Assembly: GCA_963731745.1 (NCBI GenBank)
Contig: CAVSWT010000011.1
Coordinates: 1-64,000 of the forward strand
DNA from: CAVSWT01 sp963731745
GTDB taxonomy: Bacteria; Bacteroidota; Ignavibacteria; Ignavibacteriales; Ignavibacteriaceae
Length of the DNA: 64,000 nt
Direction: 5' to 3'
Below, piece by piece: positions 28,173 through 39,263 of this stretch (the stretch's first letter is position 1; each line of letters opens with the position of its first letter). The notes under the pieces are model-generated. The model worked only from the letters and a program-made list of their open reading frames with translations. It ran no database searches and was not told where the DNA came from. Made by a program: the position numbers and the translations under genes.

Positions 28173-29912
28173 TTATTTCATCAATACCATTTTCATTACT
28201 TCATTTCTGCTGGCTGAATGTAAAGAATAATAATAGACCCCGCTTGAAAGATTGACAGCATTAAATGAAAGTGAATATACCTGGTTTGCATTAGCTATTC
28301 CCTTAAATAACTTTGCAACTTCCTGACCAACGGTATTATAAACTGTTATCGATACATGCTCAGTATTCTGCATTGCAAAAGTAATAGTTGTTGTTGGATT
28401 AAATGGGTTTGGAAAGTTTTGACTTAACTTATAATCTTGCACACTCAATCCGACAATTACTTCTATCACATTACTATATTCAAAACTACCGTCATGATCG
28501 ATTTGTTTTAAACGATATTGATATTTGCCGGATGAACTTTTATCAACAAATGAATAATCATGTCGATCGGTCGTAGTTCCATTTCCCTTCACATATCCGA
28601 TTTGATTCCATATGTTATTTGATTTTTTCTCAATTGCAAATCCAGCATTGTTAAGTTCAGTAACTGTAGACCAATTTAATTCCACGTTATTGGAATTTAT
28701 ATTAGCTTTGAATGAAACAAGCTCAACAGGCAGAGGAGAAACAGAATAGCGCAATACACGATGATTATAAGTATCTGGAATCCAAATATTATTAGCTTCA
28801 TTTTCAATAAAAATAGAAATTGGGTAACTGAGACTACTAGCTGTTATAGGAGAAGAAAGATCCGATGTAAAATCTGATTGCCCTATTACATAATTTGCAT
28901 TCGGCCCATTAGAAAGGTTTGCCGCATTATTATAAACGAGCACTCTTGTATTACCTTCATCAACAACATATAATCTACCTATACCATCAACAGCAACTCC
29001 ACGTGGCTCTCCAAGTCCGCCTCTTGTTTTATTGAATACACTAGTTGTGAAATCCGGTTCACCTATTACTCCATCAGCCGAACCGCCATTTGATTTAGAA
29101 GTAGCATTATCGAAACGAAGTACTCTGTTATTTATCCTATCTGCGACCCATAGTCTGCCACCAGCATCTACAAAAACTCCCCAGGGAGTATTCATTGTTG
29201 ATGCAGTTAGCCCGGTAGTTGCCGATACAAAATCTGTCTGGCCCAAAACGCCATCTGCTGGAGCCCCATCAGATTTGGTTGCAGCATTATCAAATCGTAA
29301 TACTCGGTTATTGGCCCTGTCGGCAACCCAAAGTGTGCCATTAGCATCCACAAATACACTTGTGGGTGTATTCATTGTGCTAGCCGTTACCCCAGCAGTA
29401 TTTGTAACAAAGTCAGGCTGACCTAATACTCCATTGGCTGGCGAGGAATTGGTTAAGGATGAAGCATTGTCAAAACGTAAAACACGATTATTTGTCATGT
29501 CAGCGACCCAAAGAGTACCATTAGCGTCGACACAAAGTCCATTGGGATCATTGGTTGTTGCTGCAGATATTCCGCCTGTGTTTCTTGTTCGTGTTACAAA
29601 ATCGGGTTGCCCTAGTACTGCTTCTGCAGCAGCTCCATTTAATAGTTTCGCAGTAGAACTAAAGCGTACAATACGTCTATTATCACGATCTGCAATAAAT
29701 AACTTTCCGGTTGTTGGATCAATAGCAGCTCCAGTTGGTTCTGCAAAAGTAGTATCGGATGTAACAGCATAATTAGTATTAGTTTCAAAATCATTTGTAC
29801 CTAATACACTGGTTGCTGGAATATTATCATCCAAAGGGATTTGAGCATATACCGACAAAGTTACCACCGTTAAAAAAAATAATACTCCAATTAGTAGCCG
29901 AGTTATTTTCAT
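28173..29912 (-). CDS. NHL beta-propeller protein with T9SS sorting domain
   Basis: The start at 29912 is set by a strong AGGAGG ribosome site (29915-29922 on the complement) and gives a clean signal peptide; the 20 codons upstream are not used. Residues about 40-390 hold NHL repeats, several nearly identical at DNA level (NNRVLRFDNA, ADGVLGQ). A bridging region (VELVSFKANINSNNVELNW) and a C-terminal type IX sorting domain (LSQNFPNPFNPTTTI to MKMVLMK) follow. It should be exported and attached to the cell surface by the type IX system. The role is probably binding of polymer or partner proteins. Confidence 0.85.
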   Translation of the reverse strand: MKITRLLIGVLFFLTVVTLSVYAQIPLDDNIPATSVLGTNDFETNTNYAVTSDTTFAEPTGAAIDPTTGKLFIADRDNRRIVRFSSTAKLLNGAAAEAVLGQPDFVTRTRNTGGISAATTNDPNGLCVDANGTLWVADMTNNRVLRFDNASSLTNSSPANGVLGQPDFVTNTAGVTASTMNTPTSVFVDANGTLWVADRANNRVLRFDNAATKSDGAPADGVLGQTDFVSATTGLTASTMNTPWGVFVDAGGRLWVADRINNRVLRFDNATSKSNGGSADGVIGEPDFTTSVFNKTRGGLGEPRGVAVDGIGRLYVVDEGNTRVLVYNNAANLSNGPNANYVIGQSDFTSDLSSPITASSLSYPISIFIENEANNIWIPDTYNHRVLRYSVSPLPVELVSFKANINSNNVELNWSTVTELNNAGFAIEKKSNNIWNQIGYVKGNGTTTDRHDYSFVDKSSSGKYQYRLKQIDHDGSFEYSNVIEVIVGLSVQDYKLSQNFPNPFNPTTTITFAMQNTEHVSITVYNTVGQEVAKLFKGIANANQVYSLSFNAVNLSSGVYYYSLHSASRNEVMKMVLMK

Positions 29913-30068
29913 ATGACCTCCTGAAATAATTAAATGATTGTGAATTATTTGACTAGTTAATCCTATACCCATAACTTGTACAATATCCTCATTTCTAAAC
30001 GAAAAAAAATTAAATATTTTCTAATTTTTAATAGCTGACTTATATTATCAAAACCATGTATTATTAAT

Positions 30069-32259
30069 TTATTTTATCATCATCATTTTCTTTTCAATAG
30101 TGACACCGTTTGCCTGTAATCGATATATATATATACCGGTAGCAAGAGATGAACCATCAAAAATTACATTCGAAATTCCTACTGGTAATTGACGAGTTAT
30201 TAGATTTGCAACTTTCTGTCCTAGTAAATTAAAAACTTGAAGCGAAACAAAAGCACTTTTGGTTAATTCAATTTTTATGTTCGTTATCCGGATTAAAAGG
30301 ATTTGGAAAATTTTGATATAAAGTAATACTCCCAGGTAATAATACTTTATCATTTTCTACTGAAGTGACCAGATCGTTGGTATAAACCGTCAGTCCATCG
30401 GTTTTTTCAGTGACATATACATACTTCCCGTCAGCAGTTACGCCTCTTGATTGAGGAACATCATCATAATAACCATCCTCAACTGGAGCTGAGGGATCAG
30501 AAATATTAATTGATCTTACTCCCGTGGCTTCTGATGCGACGTAACAATAATCACCTTCTACCACACAGTTATAGCCGTAGCCACCAGTTTTAATTTTTGA
30601 TGCAATTATTGGATTCATAATATCAGATATGTCGAATATTTCCAATGTGTCCCCATCTGGTATATATGCATAATTTCCATCGATCGCGAATCCTTCGTTA
30701 CCAGTTCTAAAATTACCCGTCGATCCTTTTTTAACTGGAGCAGATGGATCCGTAATGTCATAAAAAGTAATTTGGCTGTAATCAGTTAAACCTGCAACAT
30801 TTCCATTTACAGTTACGTTTTCACCGTATACACTGCTTCCTGAGTAATTAGCTACAAATGAGGATGGTGGATTTGAAATATCTATAAATCCCATACCGCT
30901 ATCACTCGCTGCAACATATAATTTTGTGTCACTCATGGAAATTCCTCGAGCACGAGCTGTTGTAATTGTTTTAACTTTAACCGGGTTAGCTGGATCTGTT
31001 ACATCAACAACATAGACCCCTGAATCTCTTGCCGCAACATATGCGTAATTGCCTCTTGCAACTACATCCCTTGAGTCTCCACCTAAATCAGCAGTCCCAA
31101 GTAACGTAGGGCTTGACGGATTAGTGACATCAACTATTCGAAGACCAGACGTACCATACGCAATATATACTTTCCCGTCCAAATAGTATGGAATATATGC
31201 GGTGCCTGAAGCAGCAGGTAAGGCCGCCAAAAATGATGATGTCGTTGGAGATGGCGGAACTGATACATTAATGGCGCTAACACCTGGTGCCGGATTCCTA
31301 TTAGCAATAAAAATGTGACCAGTGGGCACACCACTTATTGAAACAGCACCATAGTATAGTGATGAAGCACGTCCAGTTGTTTTGATAGCACCGGTAAGAA
31401 CTGGAGATGCTGGGTCAACGATATTATAAATATACAATCCTGAGTCGCCGACGGCAACATATGCATAATTACCATCAAAAATAATTCTTGCTGTCCTATA
31501 ACCTGAAGGTATAGCCATAACATTTACAGGATTTGCCGGATTTGTCACATTTACAACCTGTAATCCAGCGTCATAATTGCAAACAAATGCGTAGCCCGAT
31601 CTAACATTTACGTATTGATGGTAGCCTCCATATCCTGCAATTCTTCCAACATATACTGGTGTTTCAGGATTTGAAATATCAACGATATGGCTTCTTGAAG
31701 CTGCCGCAATGTATGCGTATTGTCCCGATATCACAACACTTTCACAATATTCCAGACTGTCTATTGAAGTTACGAATGTTGGACTGGATGGGGTTGCAAT
31801 ATTGTAAATTTTAAACCCCGCTCCTCCAGCCGCTACAAAAGCATATGTACTACTTGTTGCGATACCTTCACAAACAGTACCTGGAGCTACATCAACAGTA
31901 GAAACCAACGAAGGCGTAGTAGGATTTTGTACATCAATTAACCACATTTTGCTACCACCACTTACCACTAAATATTGATTTCCGTTGATTGAAGTTCGTA
32001 CAAGATCTTCAACAACATCAGAAAGTATCACACTCCCTATCTTAACAGGCGAGGAAGGATTAGAGAAAGTTGCAATTTGTATTTTATTGCCAAGTCCGTA
32101 AAATACTATTGAACCGGCTGCAAAAATTGCTTTTGATTCGCCTTCCCCTCTGCCGAAATTTCCAAGAAGCGTCATATTCTTTACATCTTGAGCAATTAAT
32201 CCTTGACAAAACACTGTCAGCATCAAAATGATTAAAAAATACTTGTAATTTGTTTTCAT
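30069..32259 (-). CDS. LVIVD-repeat propeller protein with T9SS domain, frameshifted tail
   Basis: After a signal peptide (MKTNYKYFLIILMLTVF) the protein carries a long series of LVIVD-type repeats (IVDVTNPSSPTLLG, VVDVTDPANPVKV and similar), which fold as beta-propellers on the cell surface. The type IX sorting domain is cut in its first line: NPFNPDNEH stops, while the next frame continues TNIKIELTKSAFVSLQVFNL to MMMIK. Dropping one G near 30288-30291 restores NPFNPITNIKIEL. The full protein is about 730 residues. Substrate and partner are unknown; its place between ribokinase and the NHL genes ties it to this locus. Confidence 0.8.
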
Positions 32260-32297
32260 TTATTACTCCTTACTTATGATAATAAATTTATGATTAT

Positions 32298-33246
32298 TCA
32301 TTTAACTGCATTAGCTAATGAGGATTTTTTGGTTAAAATAAATTTTTCAATCTCGCTTCTATATGGAGCACAATTCTGCGCACCCATTCTTGTTACAGAT
32401 ATTGAAGCAGAAGCGTTAGCCATCTTTGCTGCTTTTTTAATTGACATTCCTTCTGATATAAATGCAGCAAGAGAACCGCTAAATACGTCTCCAGCGCCCG
32501 TAGAATCAATCGAATGAACTTTAAATGATGGAATGAACTCCATCATATTTGGTATTCCGGCAAAAACACCTTTTGATCCAAGTGTGATAAAAACGTTTTT
32601 AATTCCAAAGTCGAAAAACTTCATTGTTATAGAACGCAAGCTTTCCTCATCAGTTACTTTTATCCCTGTGATCATCTCGGCTTCAACAATATTAGGTGTA
32701 ATTATATTTAATTTTTTGTAAGATATTTTCCTTTAATTGCTGTGCAGGAGCAGGATTTAGAATTACTATTGAGCCCGTTTCATAAGATTTATTTATTACT
32801 GATTCAATTGTCTCAATTGGTGATTCCAGTTGAAGAAGTATAACATCCGCCGATAAGATTTCATATTCTGCAGTATCAATATCAGCAGGACTCAATCTTG
32901 AGTTTGCACCTGAAGCAACAACAATACTATTTTCTCCATTCTTATCAACAACAATGAAAGCAACACCGGTAGGGACATCTGTATCTGAATAAATGAAACT
33001 AGTATCAATCCCTTCCTCATTTAAACGTTGAATCCCCTCCTTTCCAAGTGCATCATTACCGACCCTTGCAATAAAACTCACATTAGCCCCGGTGCGGGCG
33101 GCTGCAACTGCCTGGTTAGCTCCCTTCCCACCACCACTTTCCGAAAATTTTCCTCCTATTATCGTTTCACCTGGAAAAGGAATACGATCTGTTTTGATGG
33201 TGAGATCTGTATTATAACTTCCTACAACAACAACTTTATTTTTCAT
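32298..33246 (-). CDS. rbsK: ribokinase, single frameshift
   Basis: A PfkB-family kinase whose motifs follow ribokinase closely: GSYNTDL, GGGKGANQAVAAARTGA, LNPAPA, IITPN, and the catalytic-base motif DSTGAGDVF, with TRMGAQ near the end. It converts ribose plus ATP into ribose 5-phosphate. The frame breaks at the A6 run (complement 32712-32717); one A fewer reads QKLNIITPNIVEAEMITG without loss. The Met at 33246 is the usual family start; two codons upstream are optional. Its presence in the middle of the locus is the main pointer to ribose as a product. Confidence 0.88.
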
Positions 33247-33321
33247 AATCAATAATTATTAAATTGCTGAATAACAATATTATTTACAGAGTTCAGAAAC
33301 ATTTTTCATTCTAAAAAATTT

Positions 33322-34338
33322 TTATAAGAAAGTGAATCCTAAAGTAAACATGTGTACCTGGTTTAATTCATTAAAGTCAACATACGCATAATTAATTGTT
33401 CCTATTATATTTCCAATTGAATAGGTTATGCCTGCACCAAAAGTAAACCTCTGAACATCGTAATTAAATTTATATCCAGTTCTTAGAAAAAACTTGTCAT
33501 GGAATGAATAACTCGCCCCAACATGAAATTTTTCTCTTCCGTCGTTAGGATGATCACCTTCAGCAATTAATGTTAATAAATGAGGACTTCCCGCATAGTC
33601 CAGAAAATCCATTGCCAATCCTGCACGAAAATCCAGAGGCATTCTAACATAATCTGATTCAGTCTGGTATTTTTCACTCCAGCCACCGAAGCGTGAATCT
33701 GGGCCAAAATTCCTTGCTGTTACTGCTACTCTTAAACTTTTAAATCCGGTATGGTACATAGTACCGAAGTCTAATGACCAGTTCCTCATAGAAAGATCTG
33801 CAATTTGCTGCTGCAACCATCTTATACTCCCACCAATAGATAGGTTGTCTGTTATGTTTTTAGCATAAGAAAATCCAATAGCTAAATCATTAGCGGTAAA
33901 CATATTACCTGTAATTACTGGTTCTGTCCCGTTAGATCCAACCGATTCATTGATTGTTTCAGGAATATCTCCATAGTCAAGCATCCCAATACTAGATCCA
34001 ATAACACCAAAATCTCCTAGCCTATATGCTACTGCAAGAGAATGATAATTAATATCAGCAATCCATTGAACAATACTCACCTGTGCATCTATATTTTTCA
34101 CATCCGAAAGTAAGGCTGGATTCCCAAACATCGAATTTGCATCGCCATTTGATATAACTGTATACGCTCCGGCTAATGCTGCTTGTCTGGCATCACCGTT
34201 GATTTTCAAGAATTGCCACCCAGACTGTCCGGCGCGTTCAATATTTTCTGCTGGAATCCCGGATTGTGCCTGAATCAAGGCACTTAATAAAAAAAGGTAA
34301 TTTAATGTTAGTCGAAAAAACTTTTTTAAAAAACTCAT
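33322..34338 (-). CDS. PorV/PorQ-like outer-membrane beta-barrel protein
   Basis: A 338-residue protein with signal peptide, then GDARQAALAGAYT and GNPALL, the N-terminal signature of the PorV/PorQ (UPF0164) family, followed by alternating beta-strands ending in a C-terminal aromatic strand (MFTLGFTFL). Family members are FadL-like barrels in type IX secretion organisms; PorV shuttles sorted cargo to the cell surface. A dedicated copy inside this locus suggests a link to the sorted proteins encoded around it. Confidence 0.8.
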   Translation of the reverse strand: MSFLKKFFRLTLNYLFLLSALIQAQSGIPAENIERAGQSGWQFLKINGDARQAALAGAYTVISNGDANSMFGNPALLSDVKNIDAQVSIVQWIADINYHSLAVAYRLGDFGVIGSSIGMLDYGDIPETINESVGSNGTEPVITGNMFTANDLAIGFSYAKNITDNLSIGGSIRWLQQQIADLSMRNWSLDFGTMYHTGFKSLRVAVTARNFGPDSRFGGWSEKYQTESDYVRMPLDFRAGLAMDFLDYAGSPHLLTLIAEGDHPNDGREKFHVGASYSFHDKFFLRTGYKFNYDVQRFTFGAGITYSIGNIIGTINYAYVDFNELNQVHMFTLGFTFL

Positions 34339-34352
34339 CTAAAAATTCTCCG

Positions 34353-36287
34353 TTACTTCACAATTGCTAATTTACCGATAAAGGACTCCCCTGAATGACC
34401 GGGGACCAGTGATTCAACTCGATAAATGTATATTCCTGGTGCTACTCCTAATGTCCATTTATTTAGCTGATAATCCAATTTTTTAATACTACCCCATGCT
34501 TCGGAACCACTCCCGTCATCGTGATAAATTTCTTGGATAACATCGCCTGTGAGAGTATAGATTTTTATTTTACATATTGCCGGTATACCTATAAATTCCA
34601 TACGATATTGTTCACCGGTACCAGTAAGATTACTATGTTGAATAAAGGGGTTTGGAACCACGTATACTTTATTTGGGAATTCCAAATTCGGAGCTCTTAA
34701 CGGATAAACTGGAAATCTATTATTATTCACTTTTCCACTTTCATTACCATCCTGATCATAACTTGTTACGCAATAATAATTCCCAACACCAAATGGTAAA
34801 TTTTCATCTACAAATCTGACATGTCCATCAATTATTACTGCAGACTCTTTTTTTATGTCTTGGACTAATAGCCATGGACCTATAGTAAAATATGTAGAAC
34901 GATAAACTCTATATCCAGCAAAATCATTTATGTTTGTCTTTGGATCTTTATAATCTTGTGATATCGGAGGCCATTCAATTATAATTTTCCCAGGTTCAGT
35001 TGTAATTTGAAGACTATTCTCTCCATCAGTGGGTGTTGGAGGTGGAAATACTGAGGGGATATAATTATTTGCATATAATTTTCTTGCTGCTCTTACATGT
35101 TCTAGCATAGAATCGCGTGATGCAGTTGCTAGCAGATCTATATTTTGTACACCACCTTCAACAATTTTACTCCTATCCATTTCCCCTATTACCTCGGCAA
35201 AAACAATTTTAACAGACGCAAAAGGAGTTAGCGAAAGTGGACCAACACTGACTAAAAATTCCGGACGCCGCTCATATTTATTCCCGCCTTCGCCTCCCAA
35301 AGCCCGAGCTTCATCCCAGGATAACCTTGGCTGTTGATGTGTCATGACTTGTTTAACTCGAGCATTAGATGATGACCCTTGAATAAATATTTGATCTACA
35401 AGAGGAGCTCCTTCAGTAAGTCCTTGCCCAGTATGTTCTAATATATTTTGGTATATATTTCCTCCAGATGAATCAAGCACAACAACTGTTAAATAACCAG
35501 GCGCATTAAGTTCATGGTCTCGACTTCCCTGTCTGTATATATCATCTGCATCTGCGATGTCACCTCTTAAAGGTCCAACTCCAAAATTATAAATGATAGG
35601 TTCTTCGGTATCCCAATTAAACGTTCTATGATCATAGAAATAGAAAAGTTTTTCATTAGGATCCCAGCCATATTTTTCATCCCCTCTTGTTCCGGAACGT
35701 TGAGTAATTCTAAGTCCATATCTCATCCCAAAAAACATTGAGTCGACTGAGGTTAATTCATTATTAGTTATCGTTACTTCATGGATTATAAAATCACTCA
35801 ATCCAGGGAAACTCCAAACCATACTTCGTCTTGAGATATCTACGTTTAGACCATTAACGTGATGAGCACCATTTACAATTTCCTCCCCTGCAATACCAAT
35901 ATTTTCCAGGTTATAATTTTTTGTAAGTGTAGCTTCTTCGATAGGGAAAATATCTTGCCCTGATGGAAAAAATCGTGAATTGATTGTATAGGAAGACGAA
36001 ATATTTTCCCGGACTCCATAAATAGCATAACCCACTGCTTCTGCATAATTCAAAGCATCATTAACATTCGTTCCTTTAGAATAGCCAGGATAGTCAAGTG
36101 TATTGAAGCCGTTTTCAGTTTCTGTTGGGTCTCCGTATTGTAGTGAATTCCAAACTGTTGCCCAAAGCTTTCCTCTCTTAAGGGTCTGCTTACCCCAGGT
36201 AACTTGAGCAATAGCCATATCAGAGCAAAATAAAGCAAGAATTATAAACGTAAAAATTTTTCTTGTTCTAACATTTTGATGGACCAA
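34353..36287 (-). CDS. secreted protein paired with TonB receptor, T9SS/FlgD-like tail
   Basis: A 644-residue protein with an N-terminal signal (after a long, perhaps over-called start), a large unrecognised beta-rich region, a fibronectin type III-like domain near residues 430-520 (IIIEWPPIS...YRVYRST) and a C-terminal domain with VPNPFI and GIYIYRVES like FlgD/sorting domains. In Ignavibacteria such proteins often follow a SusC-like receptor and may act in place of SusD as the surface binding partner; this is an inference from gene order. Confidence 0.6.
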   Translation of the reverse strand: MVHQNVRTRKIFTFIILALFCSDMAIAQVTWGKQTLKRGKLWATVWNSLQYGDPTETENGFNTLDYPGYSKGTNVNDALNYAEAVGYAIYGVRENISSSYTINSRFFPSGQDIFPIEEATLTKNYNLENIGIAGEEIVNGAHHVNGLNVDISRRSMVWSFPGLSDFIIHEVTITNNELTSVDSMFFGMRYGLRITQRSGTRGDEKYGWDPNEKLFYFYDHRTFNWDTEEPIIYNFGVGPLRGDIADADDIYRQGSRDHELNAPGYLTVVVLDSSGGNIYQNILEHTGQGLTEGAPLVDQIFIQGSSSNARVKQVMTHQQPRLSWDEARALGGEGGNKYERRPEFLVSVGPLSLTPFASVKIVFAEVIGEMDRSKIVEGGVQNIDLLATASRDSMLEHVRAARKLYANNYIPSVFPPPTPTDGENSLQITTEPGKIIIEWPPISQDYKDPKTNINDFAGYRVYRSTYFTIGPWLLVQDIKKESAVIIDGHVRFVDENLPFGVGNYYCVTSYDQDGNESGKVNNNRFPVYPLRAPNLEFPNKVYVVPNPFIQHSNLTGTGEQYRMEFIGIPAICKIKIYTLTGDVIQEIYHDDGSGSEAWGSIKKLDYQLNKWTLGVAPGIYIYRVESLVPGHSGESFIGKLAIVK

Positions 36288-36297
36288 TTTTATGCCT

Positions 36298-39236
36298 TTA
36301 AAATTTTAACAAAAGTTGTAAGTAGAATCTTCTTGGGGGTGCCTCATAAGAATACCATTCCCAGATATTCGGTTCAGAGAAATCGTATGTTTTTGGAAGA
36401 CGTTCGTTTAAAGGAAGATTCGGATTCTGTTGATATTTTACCATATCATCTCCGTACAAAAGCCTTAGAAATTTTGAATCAAGGAGATTTTTAACTTCGA
36501 CACTGAATTCTGTCTCCATCCCTAGAATTTCAAATCCCTTTGATACCTTGAGATCGATCTGATAATAATTGAACCACCTCATATTGTTCGGTTCTGTTGA
36601 TTGATCACCAGGTGCATGATAAGTATATAGGTCTCCATTTCTCCACCAAAAATTTGCAAAAATATTCATATCACTTAATGGCTTGATCCCAAATATTTCC
36701 GGTCCTTCATCTTTGTCGATTACAAGATTAGCCCATCCTTTTATTCTTTGATAACCTCCCCAAGGTCCCTTTTCTTGTCTTAATCCCTTTGGTACATCCA
36801 AGCTTTGCGAACCCGTCTCGTATAGACGACTATATCCTACTTCACCATTAAAGGACCAATATATTTCATGACTTAGCCCAAAATTGATCATCCCATTAAA
36901 CCTAGAATCAAGTTTAGTTTCTATACCACGAACATCAGAATAACCAGAATTGCTAACCATCAATGCTTTGGTTGCAGGGTGAGTAGCAGAATACACCCCA
37001 GTAATAACATCAGATTCACGAGTCGCATCTTTATAATATCCAGTTAAATCTAATTTGATACACATCAGCTATGTTGTAGTCCACTCCAAGTTCATATTGA
37101 ATTGTTTTTTCATATCCTAAATCAGGATTTCCATAGTATCCTTGCCATTCATCCATATAAGTAGTTTGTTTTGCATATGGATTCAAAATGCTGTCCCAAA
37201 TTGTAGTATAATTCACAAAGGGAAAGCCGAACATTTTTGTCCAGGATGGTCTCTGATAAAAATGACCATAGACGAAATGCAATACTGCATTATCGCTTAT
37301 TGGGTGTGAGATTCCTATTCTTGGAGAAATTGCCGATTGTAATTTTGTTTTTTCTCGTTCCGGATTGCCGGGAATTCCTAACGGAGCCCCTGGATCATGA
37401 CCTGGTGTTTCAATTTCAATCGCAAGCGGATCGAATTTATTCTTTGGTGCATTTCTGTTTTGATTAAAGAAATCCCCTCTTACTCCTATGTTCACAACTA
37501 ATCCAGGAAATTCAATCTTATCTTGAAGATATAAACTTCCTTCATAAGGATTCCCATTAAACACATTCATATCGTTTACTCTATTGCTTTTAGATTCTGC
37601 AGAAAAATTCTCGTAAGAGAAATCAAAAGTCCTAAATGTAAACCCTGACTTAATATTATGTTCTTGAGTAATTTGATTTGTGTAATCAGCTTTAATTTGA
37701 TATGACTGTGAATTACTTTTTGTCCATGTGTGGTAGTACGATTGCAGAGTATATCTAGGGATCATAGAGACGACATCCGGTAACCATAAAGAATCTGGTA
37801 TGCGATTTTGTCTATCAGAACGATCTAAATTATCTCGCAGATAACTAATCGTCACTTCATAATAAGATTGATTATTTATTATATGTGTCAGCTTACCGAA
37901 CAATTGAGACCACCTTCTTAATTCCGGCCACTGCCTAAATGGTGCTCCGAACAGATTGTATTTTGCACGTGCATATTGTTCATCAATTCTCATTGGCGCT
38001 AACCATCCAGCCTCCTGCCCATGTTCAGATGTATTTAGATTTGTTGAAGTATAATCAGCGCTTTCATATCCACCATAAAATCCGCCTAATCGAACTTTAA
38101 TTTCTGATGAGAACTTATAATTAACATAGCCCTGGATATTAAATTCGGGATTATATGGGATTGCTTCAGGGAAAATTCCAACTCCCTGCTTAAATCGTCC
38201 TGAAGCGAGAAAGCTAAATTTGTCTGTTATACTACCATATAATGTTCCTTCATATTCCCATTCAGGGCGGTCGGCATATTTTCCCATCACATCATTAGGT
38301 GTTGTTTGTTTTCGCCAGGCCTGAAGCAATGAATCAGGATTTTTCTGATAATATTGACTATTCACGATCTTGCGATTGTTGTGTCCAATAATTTATTCCC
38401 GTACTTAAATAATCGTTATTTTCCTTGCTGTATATATTTCTACCAAAATGATAAACTCCGGCTGGCCGCATGCGCGTTAAAAATGTGCCATGAATTCCTT
38501 CGTATGCTTCTTTTGATATTATATTGACTACCGCAGATCGTCCTTCGCCATATTCAGCATTGTATCCACCTGTCATCACTGAGATCTGCTCAATCGTCGA
38601 TGTGTTGAAACCAGAGTAATTATCTGAAACCAATCCGCTGTTTACGGAAAGATTATCAATCATATATACTGATTGTACTATTGAACTGCCTCGAACGTAT
38701 GCCTGTGTTCTTCCTCTTTGCCAAGCTAAATTTGAATTATCACTAAAAATTCCTGCTTGTCTTTCAAGCGCATCCTTAATCGTTCGCATCCCTGAATTTT
38801 CTAATACTTCACCTGTAACTATTTGTTCACTTGCGGTAAGGTCTTTATCAATCACAGGTCTTTTTGCAATAACAGTAACACCATTTACTTCAATTGTCTT
38901 GGATTGTAATAATAAATTTAAAGTAGTTGTTCTATCAATTATTACTAAAACATTGGTACTTGTAGTCGTTTCATAACCTATCATAGATACTGTCAATGTA
39001 TATGTTCCAGGCGGGACATTTAAAATGAAATAATTACCATTTGTATCAGTTGCAGCTCCTATATTTAATCCTTGAACAAATACATTTGCACCAATAAGTG
39101 GTTCCCCAGTTGCTTTATCCGATACATTGCCTGAAATTTTCCCAGTATTTCCTGCAAAACAAATTGTTGAAAATGAAACAATAAGAACAAAAAATGTTTT
39201 AAATCCATTAATTACTTTTTTCATTTCAATATTCAT
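36298..39236 (-). CDS. SusC-like TonB-dependent receptor, two frameshifts
   Basis: The pieces 39236-38358, 38365-37031 and 37065-36298 form one receptor of about 980 residues. After the signal peptide comes a carboxypeptidase-regulatory-like domain (GKISGNVSDKATGEPLIGAN), then the plug (TIKDALERQAG, NAEYGEGRSAVVNI) and a large barrel ending in the aromatic strand FYLQLLLKF. It imports a substrate through the outer membrane using TonB energy. Breaks near 38362 and 37050 are single-base-type indels in otherwise clean sequence. It lies directly downstream of the LacI gene at the head of the locus. Confidence 0.85.
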
Positions 39237-39263
39237 TTAAAGTCCAGTTAATTAAACCTTTTG

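Noticed and set aside
29032..29772. Plus-strand open frames of 129 and 112 codons
   Set aside because: They lie antisense to the NHL repeats and arise from the repeat codon pattern; their translations are low-complexity Ser/Thr/Ala and have no ribosome site.
34353..36287. SusD-type lipoprotein
   Set aside because: It follows the TonB receptor as SusD would, but there is no lipobox and no helical repeat pattern; the sequence is beta-rich with a FlgD-like tail.
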